A stretch of DNA of 64,000 nt from Ignavibacteriaceae bacterium (GTDB lineage: Bacteria > Bacteroidota > Ignavibacteria > Ignavibacteriales > Ignavibacteriaceae). This document shows, one piece after another, positions 29,748 through 38,219 of the stretch. Location of the stretch: NCBI GenBank assembly GCA_008933765.1, contig WBUK01000001.1, positions 1-64,000 on the forward strand, given 5' to 3'. Position 1 is the first letter of the stretch; each line of letters begins with the position of its first letter. Position numbers and translations under genes: made by a program. The notes below the pieces were generated by a model. That model did no database searches, was not told the origin of the DNA, and saw nothing but the letters and a program-made list of their open reading frames with translations.

Positions 29748-31103
29748 CTAAATATAGTTTACAGACTTGGCGTAAGCCTCCAACTCATCCCTGAACCGGG
29801 GGTCAGCAATAGCAATCAGAGACCTGACTCTTTCGCTGATTGGCTTTCCCCAAAGTTGAGCAACGCCGAACTCGGTTACAACATAATGAACATCCGCCCT
29901 GTTAGTTACAACCCCTGCACCCGGTTTCAACTGCGGCATTATTCTGGATATTGTTCCGTTTTTTGTTGTAGCCGGCAGCGCAATAATCGGTTTTCCGCCT
30001 TCGGATCGGGCTGCACCTCTGATGAAATCAACCTGACCACCGAACCCGCTGTAAAGTTTCGGACCAATTGAATCAGAGCAAACCTGCCCTGTAATGTCAA
30101 CTTCAAGCGCTGAGTTAATTGCAACCATCTTTTTATTCTTTGCAATAATAAAAGGATCGTTCACATATTCTTGAGGGTGAAACTCGATCATTGGGTTGTT
30201 ATCGATAAAGTGATAAAGTTTCTGAGTACCAAGAACAAATCCGGCAATTATTTTTCCTTCGTGGATTCCTTTCTTTGTATTCGTCAGAATACCTTTTTCC
30301 ACTAATTCAATAACTCCATCGCTGAAAGTCTCTGAGTGCAGCCCAAGGTCTCGTTTACCGTCCAGGTATTTCAACACATTATCCGGGATAACTCCAATGC
30401 CTAATTGAAGTGTTGAGCCATCTTCAATCATATCGGCAATGTTTTTCCCGATCTGTTCATAAGCAGCTGCCATTTCCGGAGTGAGATTCTTCGCACCTTG
30501 TGGCAGTTCGAGAATTTCTTCATCAACCTCAACTATATAGTCCAGACGGCTGATGTGGATGAAGCTGTCACCAAGTGCCCTTGGCATGTTTGGGTTAACC
30601 TGAGCAATAATCAAATCTGCGTGCTCGGCAGCCGTTTTAATCAGCCCCACTTCTGTACCGTAGCTGCAGAAACCGTGCTCGTCCGGTGGCGAAAGGTGAA
30701 TCAGCACAACATTTATTTTCAACTCTCCTCTTCTGACTAAAATCGGGAACTCATAAAGGTACAGTGGAATGAAATCAGCTCTTCCTTCACCAACGGCCCG
30801 CCGTGCCTCACCACCCATAAAGAAGGAGCGGTGGTTGAAATACTCGCGCATTCCGGGCTGAAGGTAAGGCAGCTCGCCAACAGAAAGTGCGTGAATTAAC
30901 TGAACATCACGCAGTTCTTCCTTTCTTTTTACGAGTGCATCGATCAATGTCCTCGGGAAAGCACAGTTCGAGTGAACAGCTACATTATCACCTGACTTGA
31001 TCGCCCGAACAGCCTCTGCCGCACTTACAACTCTGTTGTTATAGTTTTTAAGCATCGAAGAGGGTAAATTCTTTCTAAGTTTTATTTCTTCTGTCATTTT
31101 CAT
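29748..31103 (-). CDS. Acetyl-CoA hydrolase/CoA-transferase family protein
   Basis: 451 residues, a family I CoA-transferase of the 4-hydroxybutyrate/acetate CoA-transferase type. The catalytic Glu lies in LHSETFSDGV; the second domain shows GFGGQVDFIRGAARSEGG and TEFGVAQLWGKP. It moves CoA between acyl-CoA and carboxylates such as acetate, butyrate or succinate. Its ATG is three bases after the ald stop (TAGGTAATG), showing coupling with alanine dehydrogenase. A second ATG two codons later is equally possible. Together with the mutase operon it could serve acid fermentation or propionate handling. Confidence 0.88.
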   Translation of the reverse strand: MKMTEEIKLRKNLPSSMLKNYNNRVVSAAEAVRAIKSGDNVAVHSNCAFPRTLIDALVKRKEELRDVQLIHALSVGELPYLQPGMREYFNHRSFFMGGEARRAVGEGRADFIPLYLYEFPILVRRGELKINVVLIHLSPPDEHGFCSYGTEVGLIKTAAEHADLIIAQVNPNMPRALGDSFIHISRLDYIVEVDEEILELPQGAKNLTPEMAAAYEQIGKNIADMIEDGSTLQLGIGVIPDNVLKYLDGKRDLGLHSETFSDGVIELVEKGILTNTKKGIHEGKIIAGFVLGTQKLYHFIDNNPMIEFHPQEYVNDPFIIAKNKKMVAINSALEVDITGQVCSDSIGPKLYSGFGGQVDFIRGAARSEGGKPIIALPATTKNGTISRIMPQLKPGAGVVTNRADVHYVVTEFGVAQLWGKPISERVRSLIAIADPRFRDELEAYAKSVNYI

Positions 31104-31106
31104 TAC

Positions 31107-32228
31107 CTAATTATTCGAAAAGATATGTATCCGTCTGAACTCAACATTAAAGGTCTCTGCTATCGTTTCGTTCGAGCAAAAACCTGCCATCGTGCACACG
31201 CCTTTCGTTAAGCCGTGGTCACCCATTAATGCCGAGTTTATCCCCCGGTCTGCTATCGCCTGAATGTAAGGAAGCGAAACATTGTTTAACCCAAAACTTG
31301 CAGTTCTGGCAACCAATGCCGTCATGTTGGGTACGCAGTAGTGTATTACATTGTGGAGCATGTAGGTCGGGTTCGAAAGCGTGGTTGGTCTGCTCGTTGC
31401 GATGCAACCACCCTGATCGATCGACACATCAATAATCACACTCCCTTTTTTCATACTTTTCACCATCTCCTCGGTTACTAAGTTAGGAGTCTTTTCACCC
31501 TTAATCATCACAGCACCAATCAGCACATCCGCAAATTTAACCCCTCTGCTAATAGTATATGGGTTTGCCACAACAGTGGTAATCTGTTTGTTGAATAATT
31601 TTTCCAAACGACGAAGCCTGTGGATGTCTTTATCCAGTACAATCACCTGAGCACCGCGCCCGATTGCAGATTGTGCGGCAATCGTGCCAACTACGCCCGC
31701 ACCCAGAATAACAACTGCTGCCGGAGCTACACCCGGTATCCCGCCGAGCAAAACTCCGCGTGATATTTCATGTGTTGATTCAAGAAGATTCTCTGCAGCC
31801 TGAACGGCTAACTGACCTGCAATCTCACTCATTGAATGCAGAACGGGCAGCCCAAATTCATCTTCTATTAGTTCAAGCCCAATAGATACAATCTTCTTCT
31901 CTAAAAAGGTGGTTATCAGGTTTCTGCTTACAACCGCTAAGTTCAAAAAAGAGATGATTATCTGATCTTCCTGAAGATATTTTAATTCTTCATCTGCAAC
32001 TCTGCCTACTTTCACTATCATCTCTGAACGCGTGAAAACTTCTTCGGCTGAATAAACTATTTTTGCGCCTACCTGTTTGTATTGTTCATCCGAAAAATGG
32101 CAGCCGTCGCCGGCGGTTGACTGTAGATAAACAGTGTGTCCTGCCCTGACCAACGAGTCAACCCCCGCAGGAGCCAATGATACTCTTTTCTCCTCATTCT
32201 TATGTTCTTTTGGTATTCCTATTCTCAT
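31107..32228 (-). CDS. ald: Alanine dehydrogenase
   Basis: 373 residues. It begins MRIGIPKEHKNEEKRVSLAP, diagnostic for the AlaDH/PNT N-terminal domain. The substrate-site region VLHSMSEIAGQLAVQ and the Rossmann loop VVILGAGVVGTIAAQSA are intact, as is NMTALVARTAS in place of the commoner NMPGAVPRTST. It catalyses NAD-dependent interconversion of L-alanine and pyruvate with ammonia. It heads the ald-CoA-transferase pair; the PLP gene upstream is separated by 119 bases, which contain an inverted repeat TCTGTTCGAACAGA near 32257. Confidence 0.92.
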   Translation of the reverse strand: MRIGIPKEHKNEEKRVSLAPAGVDSLVRAGHTVYLQSTAGDGCHFSDEQYKQVGAKIVYSAEEVFTRSEMIVKVGRVADEELKYLQEDQIIISFLNLAVVSRNLITTFLEKKIVSIGLELIEDEFGLPVLHSMSEIAGQLAVQAAENLLESTHEISRGVLLGGIPGVAPAAVVILGAGVVGTIAAQSAIGRGAQVIVLDKDIHRLRRLEKLFNKQITTVVANPYTISRGVKFADVLIGAVMIKGEKTPNLVTEEMVKSMKKGSVIIDVSIDQGGCIATSRPTTLSNPTYMLHNVIHYCVPNMTALVARTASFGLNNVSLPYIQAIADRGINSALMGDHGLTKGVCTMAGFCSNETIAETFNVEFRRIHIFSNN

Positions 32229-32347
32229 GTTGTATCCGCATTTTTTTGTTTAAATCTGTTCGAACAGATGTATCTGTGCATTTAACTAAATTTGCTTAAG
32301 CAACTAAAATTCTTAATAATGTGCCGGCAACCAATTACTATTGCCTG

Positions 32348-33667
32348 CTATATCTGATCCAAAGACTGCTCTAAATCCCGGATTAAATCCTCGGGGTCTT
32401 CAATACCAACTGCAAGCCTTATCCCACCGGGATGAATGCCGTGCCGTTCAAGCTTTTCAGTCGGTATTACCGAGTGAGTCATTGTGGCAGGGTGTTCAAT
32501 CAAAGTTCTTGTTAACCCTAAGCTCACCGCAAGCGTTAGCGTATAAGCATTCTGAGCTGCAAAATTCATAAATTTACCGCCGTTTTTCTTTTGTTCGTCA
32601 ACAGATTCGCCTTTAACACCGAAGAAGATCATGCTGCCGGGTGCAAAATTACCGCTAAAATCGATCATTTGCTTCTTTGCAAGGGCATGATACTTACAGC
32701 TTTCCAACCCGGGGTAATTTACAAACTCAACTTTTGGGTGTTCCGAAAGGAACCGTGCAATTTTCATCGCATTTTCTGTCTGTCTTTTAATTCGCAAATG
32801 AAGTGTTGAAAGCCCATAAGTTAAAATAGTCCATGCAGCTTTTGAAGAAAGCACTGCACCAAAATCTTTTCTGAAAAGCAGCAGCAGATTTTGGAACTTT
32901 TTAGGACCGATAACAGCACCACCCATATCCGTTCCAAATCCGCTGATTCCTTTTGTCAGTGAGTGAACGGTGAAATCTGCGCCGAGTTCAATAGGGCGTT
33001 GGCAAAATGGTGTGGCAAAAGTGTTATCAACCACGATGTATATTCTGTTTTCTTCATCCCTGTTTTTATTTTCCTCATCAACAATTCTGCGAATTTGCCC
33101 GATATCAATCAAATCCAAATTCGGGTTAACCGGTGATTCGAAATAGATAACCCTGGTTGCCGGTGTTATCAGTCCGGGAAGATTATCGGTTTCCGTCAGG
33201 TCAGTTGAAATGTATTTTATATTCAGCCTGGGGTACCAGTTATGAAACAGAGAAAAAGTGCAGCCATAGAGCGTTCTGTGAGCTATTAGTTCGTCGCCCG
33301 ACTTCAGCAAAACTCCCAAAACCCCTGAAATTGCGCCCATTCCGCTGGCAAAAGTAACCGCCATTTCACCTTTTTCAATAAACTGAAGGTTCTCTTCCAG
33401 CAGCTCCTTGTTGGGCTCACCCAGTCGGTCGTAAATATAAATGGGAGCAAGTTCCGACTGTAAAGCCTCCGGATTAGCAAATTCAAAGAAGCCTTCTGCA
33501 CCTCGCTCAACCGTGTCTAATCTAAAAACTACTGATGATGAAAGTGGTGAAACGACATGGTGAGCATAGTCCCATTTCTTACTGATATTTTTACCGTAAA
33601 TCAGATGTGTCTCCGCGGAATATTTAAGTTCCTCGGGATTTTCATTGTTGTTTTTTGTTGTTGACAC
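32348..33667 (-). CDS. Cys/Met metabolism PLP-dependent enzyme (methionine gamma-lyase/cystathionine gamma-synthase type)
   Basis: 439 residues from GTG at 33665-33667, which has a perfect AAGGAGG four bases upstream; an ATG 14 codons earlier would bury that site and is rejected. The fold type I core is clear: FASGMGAISGVLGVLL binds PLP phosphate, VDNTFATPF supplies the cofactor Asp, and the Schiff-base Lys is in HSLTKGISGFG. LGLTRTLIEHPATMTHS near the C-terminus is the carboxylate-binding segment. Members include cystathionine synthases and lyases, O-acetylhomoserine sulfhydrylase and methionine gamma-lyase. Sequence alone does not settle which, although proximity to alanine and CoA metabolism favours a catabolic lyase. 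Confidence 0.88.
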   Translation of the reverse strand: MSTTKNNNENPEELKYSAETHLIYGKNISKKWDYAHHVVSPLSSSVVFRLDTVERGAEGFFEFANPEALQSELAPIYIYDRLGEPNKELLEENLQFIEKGEMAVTFASGMGAISGVLGVLLKSGDELIAHRTLYGCTFSLFHNWYPRLNIKYISTDLTETDNLPGLITPATRVIYFESPVNPNLDLIDIGQIRRIVDEENKNRDEENRIYIVVDNTFATPFCQRPIELGADFTVHSLTKGISGFGTDMGGAVIGPKKFQNLLLLFRKDFGAVLSSKAAWTILTYGLSTLHLRIKRQTENAMKIARFLSEHPKVEFVNYPGLESCKYHALAKKQMIDFSGNFAPGSMIFFGVKGESVDEQKKNGGKFMNFAAQNAYTLTLAVSLGLTRTLIEHPATMTHSVIPTEKLERHGIHPGGIRLAVGIEDPEDLIRDLEQSLDQI

Positions 33668-33747
33668 ACTGCCTCCTTTTATACCAAATGTTATTATGTA
33701 AACATACAAAAAAGAGACGAGATAAGAAAGTTTTTTTATATTTGAAT

Positions 33748-34392
33748 ATGCGAGATTTCAGAATATTTTTGTATTTCGTTCTGATGCTTATTTTTGCGGC
33801 GGGTTCCGCCTCTCCGCAAATGAGCAGTCTGGGTGAAAAAGTGGTCGCCCTTTCGAAATATATCGGTGATTTACAAGCTCCTGATCCGAAAGAAACAGAA
33901 AGAGAGCTTTCCTCGGTTGATTCTATTTTTATCAGGGCTTTATCTCTCTCAAACGGCGATATTTCAGAGGCTTTAGCGGCGTGCATTTGGGCATGCCTGC
34001 CCGTTAGAAATACTGTAATGGTAACCCCGTTTACAGGGATTAAACTTGTATTTCCCTTTATTTCTGCCGATGATGAAACTTTTTTGGGGAAAAATAAGAA
34101 ACTTCCGAGATATTTGTTTTTCGATTCCCCTGATTCAAAGTCGGGTGACATCGATAAACTTTCCCATTTTTTTGGTGCAGCGTATCTCGAATATAATAAA
34201 ATTATACCCGGCAGTACTAATTTCATCGGTTGGTTTGTCGAAGTGTTTGAAGAATCTTTTAAGGTTGATTCCAAAATCTCGCGACGCGATCTGATCGCTA
34301 ACTCACTCGGGATTATGTTTGGCGACGGATTAAGGAAAAACGAAAATCTGCTTCCGTCTAAATTCTTAAAATTATATCAACCTGTTAAATAA
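33748..34392 (+). CDS. Exported YfiM/DUF2279-like protein
   Basis: 214 residues from ATG 33748, which puts signal peptide MRDFRIFLYFVLMLIFAAGS at the N-terminus; the open frame extends 31 codons further up but that part is unlike a protein start and overlaps the neighbour's start region. The C-terminal half reads DKLSHFFGAAYLEYN, GWFVEVFEESF and DLIANSLGIMFG, the pattern of YfiM/DUF2279 periplasmic proteins. Function is unknown. A TATATTTG motif right before the ATG resembles a Bacteroidetes -7 element, which would make the mRNA nearly leaderless. Confidence 0.62.
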   Translation: MRDFRIFLYFVLMLIFAAGSASPQMSSLGEKVVALSKYIGDLQAPDPKETERELSSVDSIFIRALSLSNGDISEALAACIWACLPVRNTVMVTPFTGIKLVFPFISADDETFLGKNKKLPRYLFFDSPDSKSGDIDKLSHFFGAAYLEYNKIIPGSTNFIGWFVEVFEESFKVDSKISRRDLIANSLGIMFGDGLRKNENLLPSKFLKLYQPVK

Positions 34393-34527
34393 AATTTTTA
34401 ACTTTTTATCTCCTTAAATGGCCGATTTTTTAATTTTTTTTATCAACTTAAAAAAGCAGATTTTTTAATTTTCATAAACGCTTGAAACTAAATTTCTAAA
34501 TTTTTACAACCCGTTAAAGAAAACTTT

Positions 34528-35883
34528 ATGCCAAGAATATTAATTATAGACGACGAGCCCGGTATCAGAGAGAGTGTAGCCATGATACTGGAGTATGAAG
34601 GCTACGAAACCGACGCCGCTGAATCCGGCGAAGATGGCATTGAATTGGTGCGTAGCGGTCAGTTTGACGCTATTCTGCTTGATATCAACATGCCCGGAAT
34701 AGACGGTTTCGAAACTTTGAAAAGAATAAAGGAGATAGACAAAAACCTCAATATTGTGATTATCTCCGCTTACGGGAATATTGAAAACGCCATTAAAGCC
34801 ACACGCACAGGCGCTTTTGACTTCTTAGAGAAACCTGTTGACCGGGATAAACTTCTTATCACTGTGCGCAATGCCTCCGAGCAGGCGATTTTGAAAAAAG
34901 AATATGAATCGATAAAAAAGGAAATTGATACCCCCTCACCTATTCTTGGCGAATCTAAACCAATGAAGGCAATTCTTGAAGTGGTGGGCAAGGTTGCCCC
35001 TACTGATGCAAGAGTTTTAATACTCGGCGAAAACGGAACGGGTAAAGAGTTGATTGCCAAAGCTCTGCACGCAAATTCGCCCCGCGCGGCTGCACCATTC
35101 GTCGAGGTTAACTGTGCTGCAATTCCAAACGAATTGATTGAATCCGAACTTTTTGGGCACGAAAAAGGGGCTTTTACCGGGGCTCTGAACCAAAGAATCG
35201 GAAAATTTGAACTCGCTGATAAGGGAACACTTTTTTTGGATGAAATTGGCGATATGAGCCTGCAGGCTCAGGCAAAAGTACTCAGGGCAATTGAAGACGG
35301 CTTAATTGAACGGGTTGGAGGAACTAAAAAAATCCCCGTGGATGTAAGAATTGTTTCTGCAACTAACCGCGACCTTAAGGAAATGATCGTAAAAGCTGAG
35401 TTCAGGGAAGACCTCTTCCATCGCCTTAATGTGATCCCGGTTCAGCTGCCGCCACTTCGCGAAAGAACGGAGGATATTCCGGTTCTTGTTCAGCACTTCG
35501 CGCAGGAAATTTCGCTGAAGCATAAAAAAATTGTTCCCACTTTCGCAGAAGACGCAATTACCTTACTGCAAAAGTTGAAATGGACCGGCAATGTCAGAGA
35601 GCTGCGAAATATTATCGAACGAATTATCATTCTGGCAAATGCACCGGTTATCAAACTGAGCGATATCGATTTCCTTCTCCCTGTTGAAAAGGTTTCTGTT
35701 GATGATCTCATCTCTGAAAGCAGTTCGTTCCAGGATTTCAAAGATAAAGCCGAAAAGGCTTACATCTTAAGACAACTTGAGTTGAACGGCTGGAATATCA
35801 GCAAAACGGCTGACGACCTCGATATTCAGCGAAGCCACCTCTACAACAAATTGAAAAAATATGGCATTGAGAAAGGTGAATGA
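34528..35883 (+). CDS. Sigma-54-dependent response regulator (NtrC family)
   Basis: 451 residues in three domains. The receiver domain (1-120) has acidic pocket Asp8/Asp9, phospho-acceptor Asp52 (LLDINMPG) and Lys in EKPVD. The AAA+ domain has Walker A GENGTGKE, the sigma-54 contact loop GAFTGA and Walker B GTLFLDEIGD. The C-terminus (about 410-451) is a Fis-type helix-turn-helix (NISKTADDLDIQRSHLYNKL). It activates sigma-54 promoters when phosphorylated. No kinase gene is adjacent; the nearest one (42779) lacks its phospho-accepting His. The 21 bases just before the start resemble the 3' end of the preceding gene. Confidence 0.95.
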   Translation: MPRILIIDDEPGIRESVAMILEYEGYETDAAESGEDGIELVRSGQFDAILLDINMPGIDGFETLKRIKEIDKNLNIVIISAYGNIENAIKATRTGAFDFLEKPVDRDKLLITVRNASEQAILKKEYESIKKEIDTPSPILGESKPMKAILEVVGKVAPTDARVLILGENGTGKELIAKALHANSPRAAAPFVEVNCAAIPNELIESELFGHEKGAFTGALNQRIGKFELADKGTLFLDEIGDMSLQAQAKVLRAIEDGLIERVGGTKKIPVDVRIVSATNRDLKEMIVKAEFREDLFHRLNVIPVQLPPLRERTEDIPVLVQHFAQEISLKHKKIVPTFAEDAITLLQKLKWTGNVRELRNIIERIIILANAPVIKLSDIDFLLPVEKVSVDDLISESSSFQDFKDKAEKAYILRQLELNGWNISKTADDLDIQRSHLYNKLKKYGIEKGE

Positions 35884-35949
35884 TATGAGCGAAACCTCTT
35901 CCCGGTTCATCTATTTTTCCCGTTAAACACATTAAGAAAGGAGTTTAAT

Positions 35950-36297
35950 ATGGGTGAAACTATCTTTTCGAAAATTATAAGGAAAGAAATCCCCGCTGCT
36001 GTGGTTTATGAAACCGATTCGGTGCTCGCTTTTAAAGATATTAACCCGCAGGCACCGGTTCACATTCTGATTATTCCTAAAAAAATTATCGATAAAATTC
36101 ACAATTTTGATACCCGTTCGGATAGCGAGCTGCTTGCCGAACTGTTTCAGGCTGCTCAGCAAATAGCCGAAGAGCACGGGTTAAGCAAAAACGGCTACCG
36201 TTTAGTGATTAACAACGGAAATGACGGTGGGCAGGAGGTTGAGCACCTTCACCTGCACCTTCTTGGCGGCAGAAAAATGAACTGGCCCCCCGGCTGA
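35950..36297 (+). CDS. HIT-family nucleotide hydrolase (HINT)
   Basis: 115 residues. The catalytic histidine triad is HLHLHLL with His99, His101 and His103, and SKIIRKEIPAAVVYET at the N-terminus is typical of the HINT/PKCI branch, which hydrolyses nucleoside phosphoramidates and aminoacyl-AMP. A strong AAAGGAG precedes the ATG. It follows the sigma-54 regulator by 66 bases. The stop codon lies inside the first unit of a 17-base tandem repeat. Confidence 0.93.
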   Translation: MGETIFSKIIRKEIPAAVVYETDSVLAFKDINPQAPVHILIIPKKIIDKIHNFDTRSDSELLAELFQAAQQIAEEHGLSKNGYRLVINNGNDGGQEVEHLHLHLLGGRKMNWPPG

Positions 36298-36411
36298 TAT
36301 TGCACTGCAGATAATAATTCAATAGAGCTGATAATTCACTGCGACCGATAACGCACTGCGGATTATCATGCACTGCGACCGATAATTCACTGCAGTTTAA
36401 TTTTAATGCAG
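36293..36411. repeat. 17-base tandem repeat starting at the HIT stop codon
   Basis: Six to seven degenerate 17-base units run head to tail from 36293: the units at 36293, 36327, 36344, 36361 and 36378 share a GATAATTCACTGCG-like core, with a weaker unit at 36310 and a partial one at 36395. Units two apart are the most alike (34-base higher-order period). The first unit contains the stop codon of the HIT gene. The rest of the spacer to 36488 shows nothing else. Confidence 0.85.
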
Positions 36412-36488
36412 TAGATACACTACCCGCAAAAAAACAGCCCCAAAGCAACTCATCATCGCAATGTAAAGTATGCTCTCGGGTGTTAAAA

Positions 36489-38117
36489 CTATTTAACTTC
36501 TTTCAGAATAATCTTGTTTTCGGGGTCAAATTCCACAGATTTTGCACCCGGTTTAACTTTTATCTTAAACAACTGCCCATTTTCCGAGTTAAAAACAGAC
36601 TGCACTTCACTTGTGCCGTCTTTATAATTGATTTTTAGCTCAATAGTGGCTTGATAGTAAATTTCGGGGCGGTCTGTCTGTGCAATTGTGGCGAACAGAT
36701 AATCTTCACCATTCTCTTTTTTAAATTCAAACTTATTTTTGTAAACCGGGTGCTTTGGGTAGTTCAGCCACTGGTTAAAAAACCAGGTGTAATCTTTTCC
36801 CGTTACTTCGTTCACAACCTGAATTAGTGTGTCCGTAGTTGCGTTGCCGTATTTAATATTTTCGTTGGCAGTATATCGCTTCAGAATCTCCATAAAAACG
36901 GGTTTTGTTACCTCTTCTCTGAAAATGTGCAAAACACAGGCAGCCTTTTTGTAGATCAGTTCCGATTTGTAAAAATCAAGTCCGTCTAAATCTGAATAAT
37001 CCCACTTTGGCTCGCAAATTGCATCTTCAGGCTTAGAACGAAAATAGACATCGGCGAAATCTTTCATCATATCTGTGTAAAATTTGCGGTCTTCGGTCAG
37101 GTCTTCTGCCCAAAGCGCCTCCATATATTCGGCGAAGCCCTCGTTCAGCCAAATATCTTTCCAGTTGCTCGGCGTAATCAAATCACCAAACCATTGATGC
37201 GCAAACTCGTGAACTACCAACAGGTCATACCAACAATTCGAACAAAGAGTTATAAAACCCTGATTTTCCATTCCCCCGTACAAAAAGTCGCTTGTTAAAG
37301 TTGCAAAAGCCACTTTTTCAAAAGGATAAGGTCCAAATCTTTGTTCAAACCAATCTATCATGTAAGGTACCATTTTATAGATATAGTTGATCGCCTCTTT
37401 ATCTTCCGATTTTCGCCAGTAAAGCTGAATCGGAATAGACTTGCCGGTAACTTTCGATTTTACAGTCAGACGCGTAACACCATAGTCGGAAGAAGCAGAA
37501 AACACCATGAGATATGTAGCCATTGGATAGCTGCTCTCCCAGGTCCATTTTTTACCGGAAAGCGAATCTTCCAAAGCGGTCATCATGCCTACCGCCCCAA
37601 CTGTAACATCAGGCGGCACAGCAAGCGATATTGAAAACAATGCCTTATCCGACGGATGATCTTTACAGATAAACCAAGACCTTGCTTCACTCGGTGAGTT
37701 GTTCGTAAAAACTGAACCCTTTGAAACGAAAAACGCCTGATCTTCTTGTCCGGTATGAGAGTATTCAAAATTTATTATTACTGTATCGCCGGGTGAAAAT
37801 ATGTCAGTGGGCTTTAAATATATCTTATCGTTTTCTTTTCGGATAACGGTTGCACCCAAAATCAAGCGAATTTCTATCGTTTTATCTGAGGCGTGAAACC
37901 AAACGGTGCTGTCTTCCCGTACTGATTTAATAATAAAGGAAACCGATTCGGTAGCTTCAAATGCCCTCTCTTTTTTTGACTTAAAATTGTTGAGCAAATT
38001 TAAGTCAAGTTTATATGCCAGCACATCTATCGTTGTATCGTATTCCGGTGCAGGTTGAGCAAAACCCCAAAAACCGAAAAGAAGCAGGAATAAAAAGGTC
38101 AAGAAATAAGTTCGCAT
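36489..38117 (-). CDS. M1-family metallopeptidase (aminopeptidase N-like)
   Basis: 542 residues with signal peptide MRTYFLTFLFLLLFGFWGFAQ. The exopeptidase motif GGMEN and the zinc site HEFAHQW plus NEGFAEY are intact, and a Tyr for transition-state binding is likely in the following helix region. The protein is short for the family, lacking the C-terminal helical (ERAP1-like) domain, as in many exported bacterial M1 members. It probably trims peptides in the periplasm or outside the cell. Divergent from the WD40 gene by 102 bases. Confidence 0.93.
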   Translation of the reverse strand: MRTYFLTFLFLLLFGFWGFAQPAPEYDTTIDVLAYKLDLNLLNNFKSKKERAFEATESVSFIIKSVREDSTVWFHASDKTIEIRLILGATVIRKENDKIYLKPTDIFSPGDTVIINFEYSHTGQEDQAFFVSKGSVFTNNSPSEARSWFICKDHPSDKALFSISLAVPPDVTVGAVGMMTALEDSLSGKKWTWESSYPMATYLMVFSASSDYGVTRLTVKSKVTGKSIPIQLYWRKSEDKEAINYIYKMVPYMIDWFEQRFGPYPFEKVAFATLTSDFLYGGMENQGFITLCSNCWYDLLVVHEFAHQWFGDLITPSNWKDIWLNEGFAEYMEALWAEDLTEDRKFYTDMMKDFADVYFRSKPEDAICEPKWDYSDLDGLDFYKSELIYKKAACVLHIFREEVTKPVFMEILKRYTANENIKYGNATTDTLIQVVNEVTGKDYTWFFNQWLNYPKHPVYKNKFEFKKENGEDYLFATIAQTDRPEIYYQATIELKINYKDGTSEVQSVFNSENGQLFKIKVKPGAKSVEFDPENKIILKEVK

Positions 38118-38219
38118 AGAAATTTTATTAAAACATAAAAAAAAATCTTTAACATATAATTTAAAGAATTAGTATCTTTATTTTGTAGAAAATGGCAATA
38201 TTTCACGAAGGAAAAAGTA

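Noticed and set aside
33642-34274. 210-codon minus-strand frame
   Set aside because: Antisense of the exported YfiM-like gene, which has a signal peptide and a family-like C-terminal half; this frame also crosses the ribosome site of the PLP enzyme gene.
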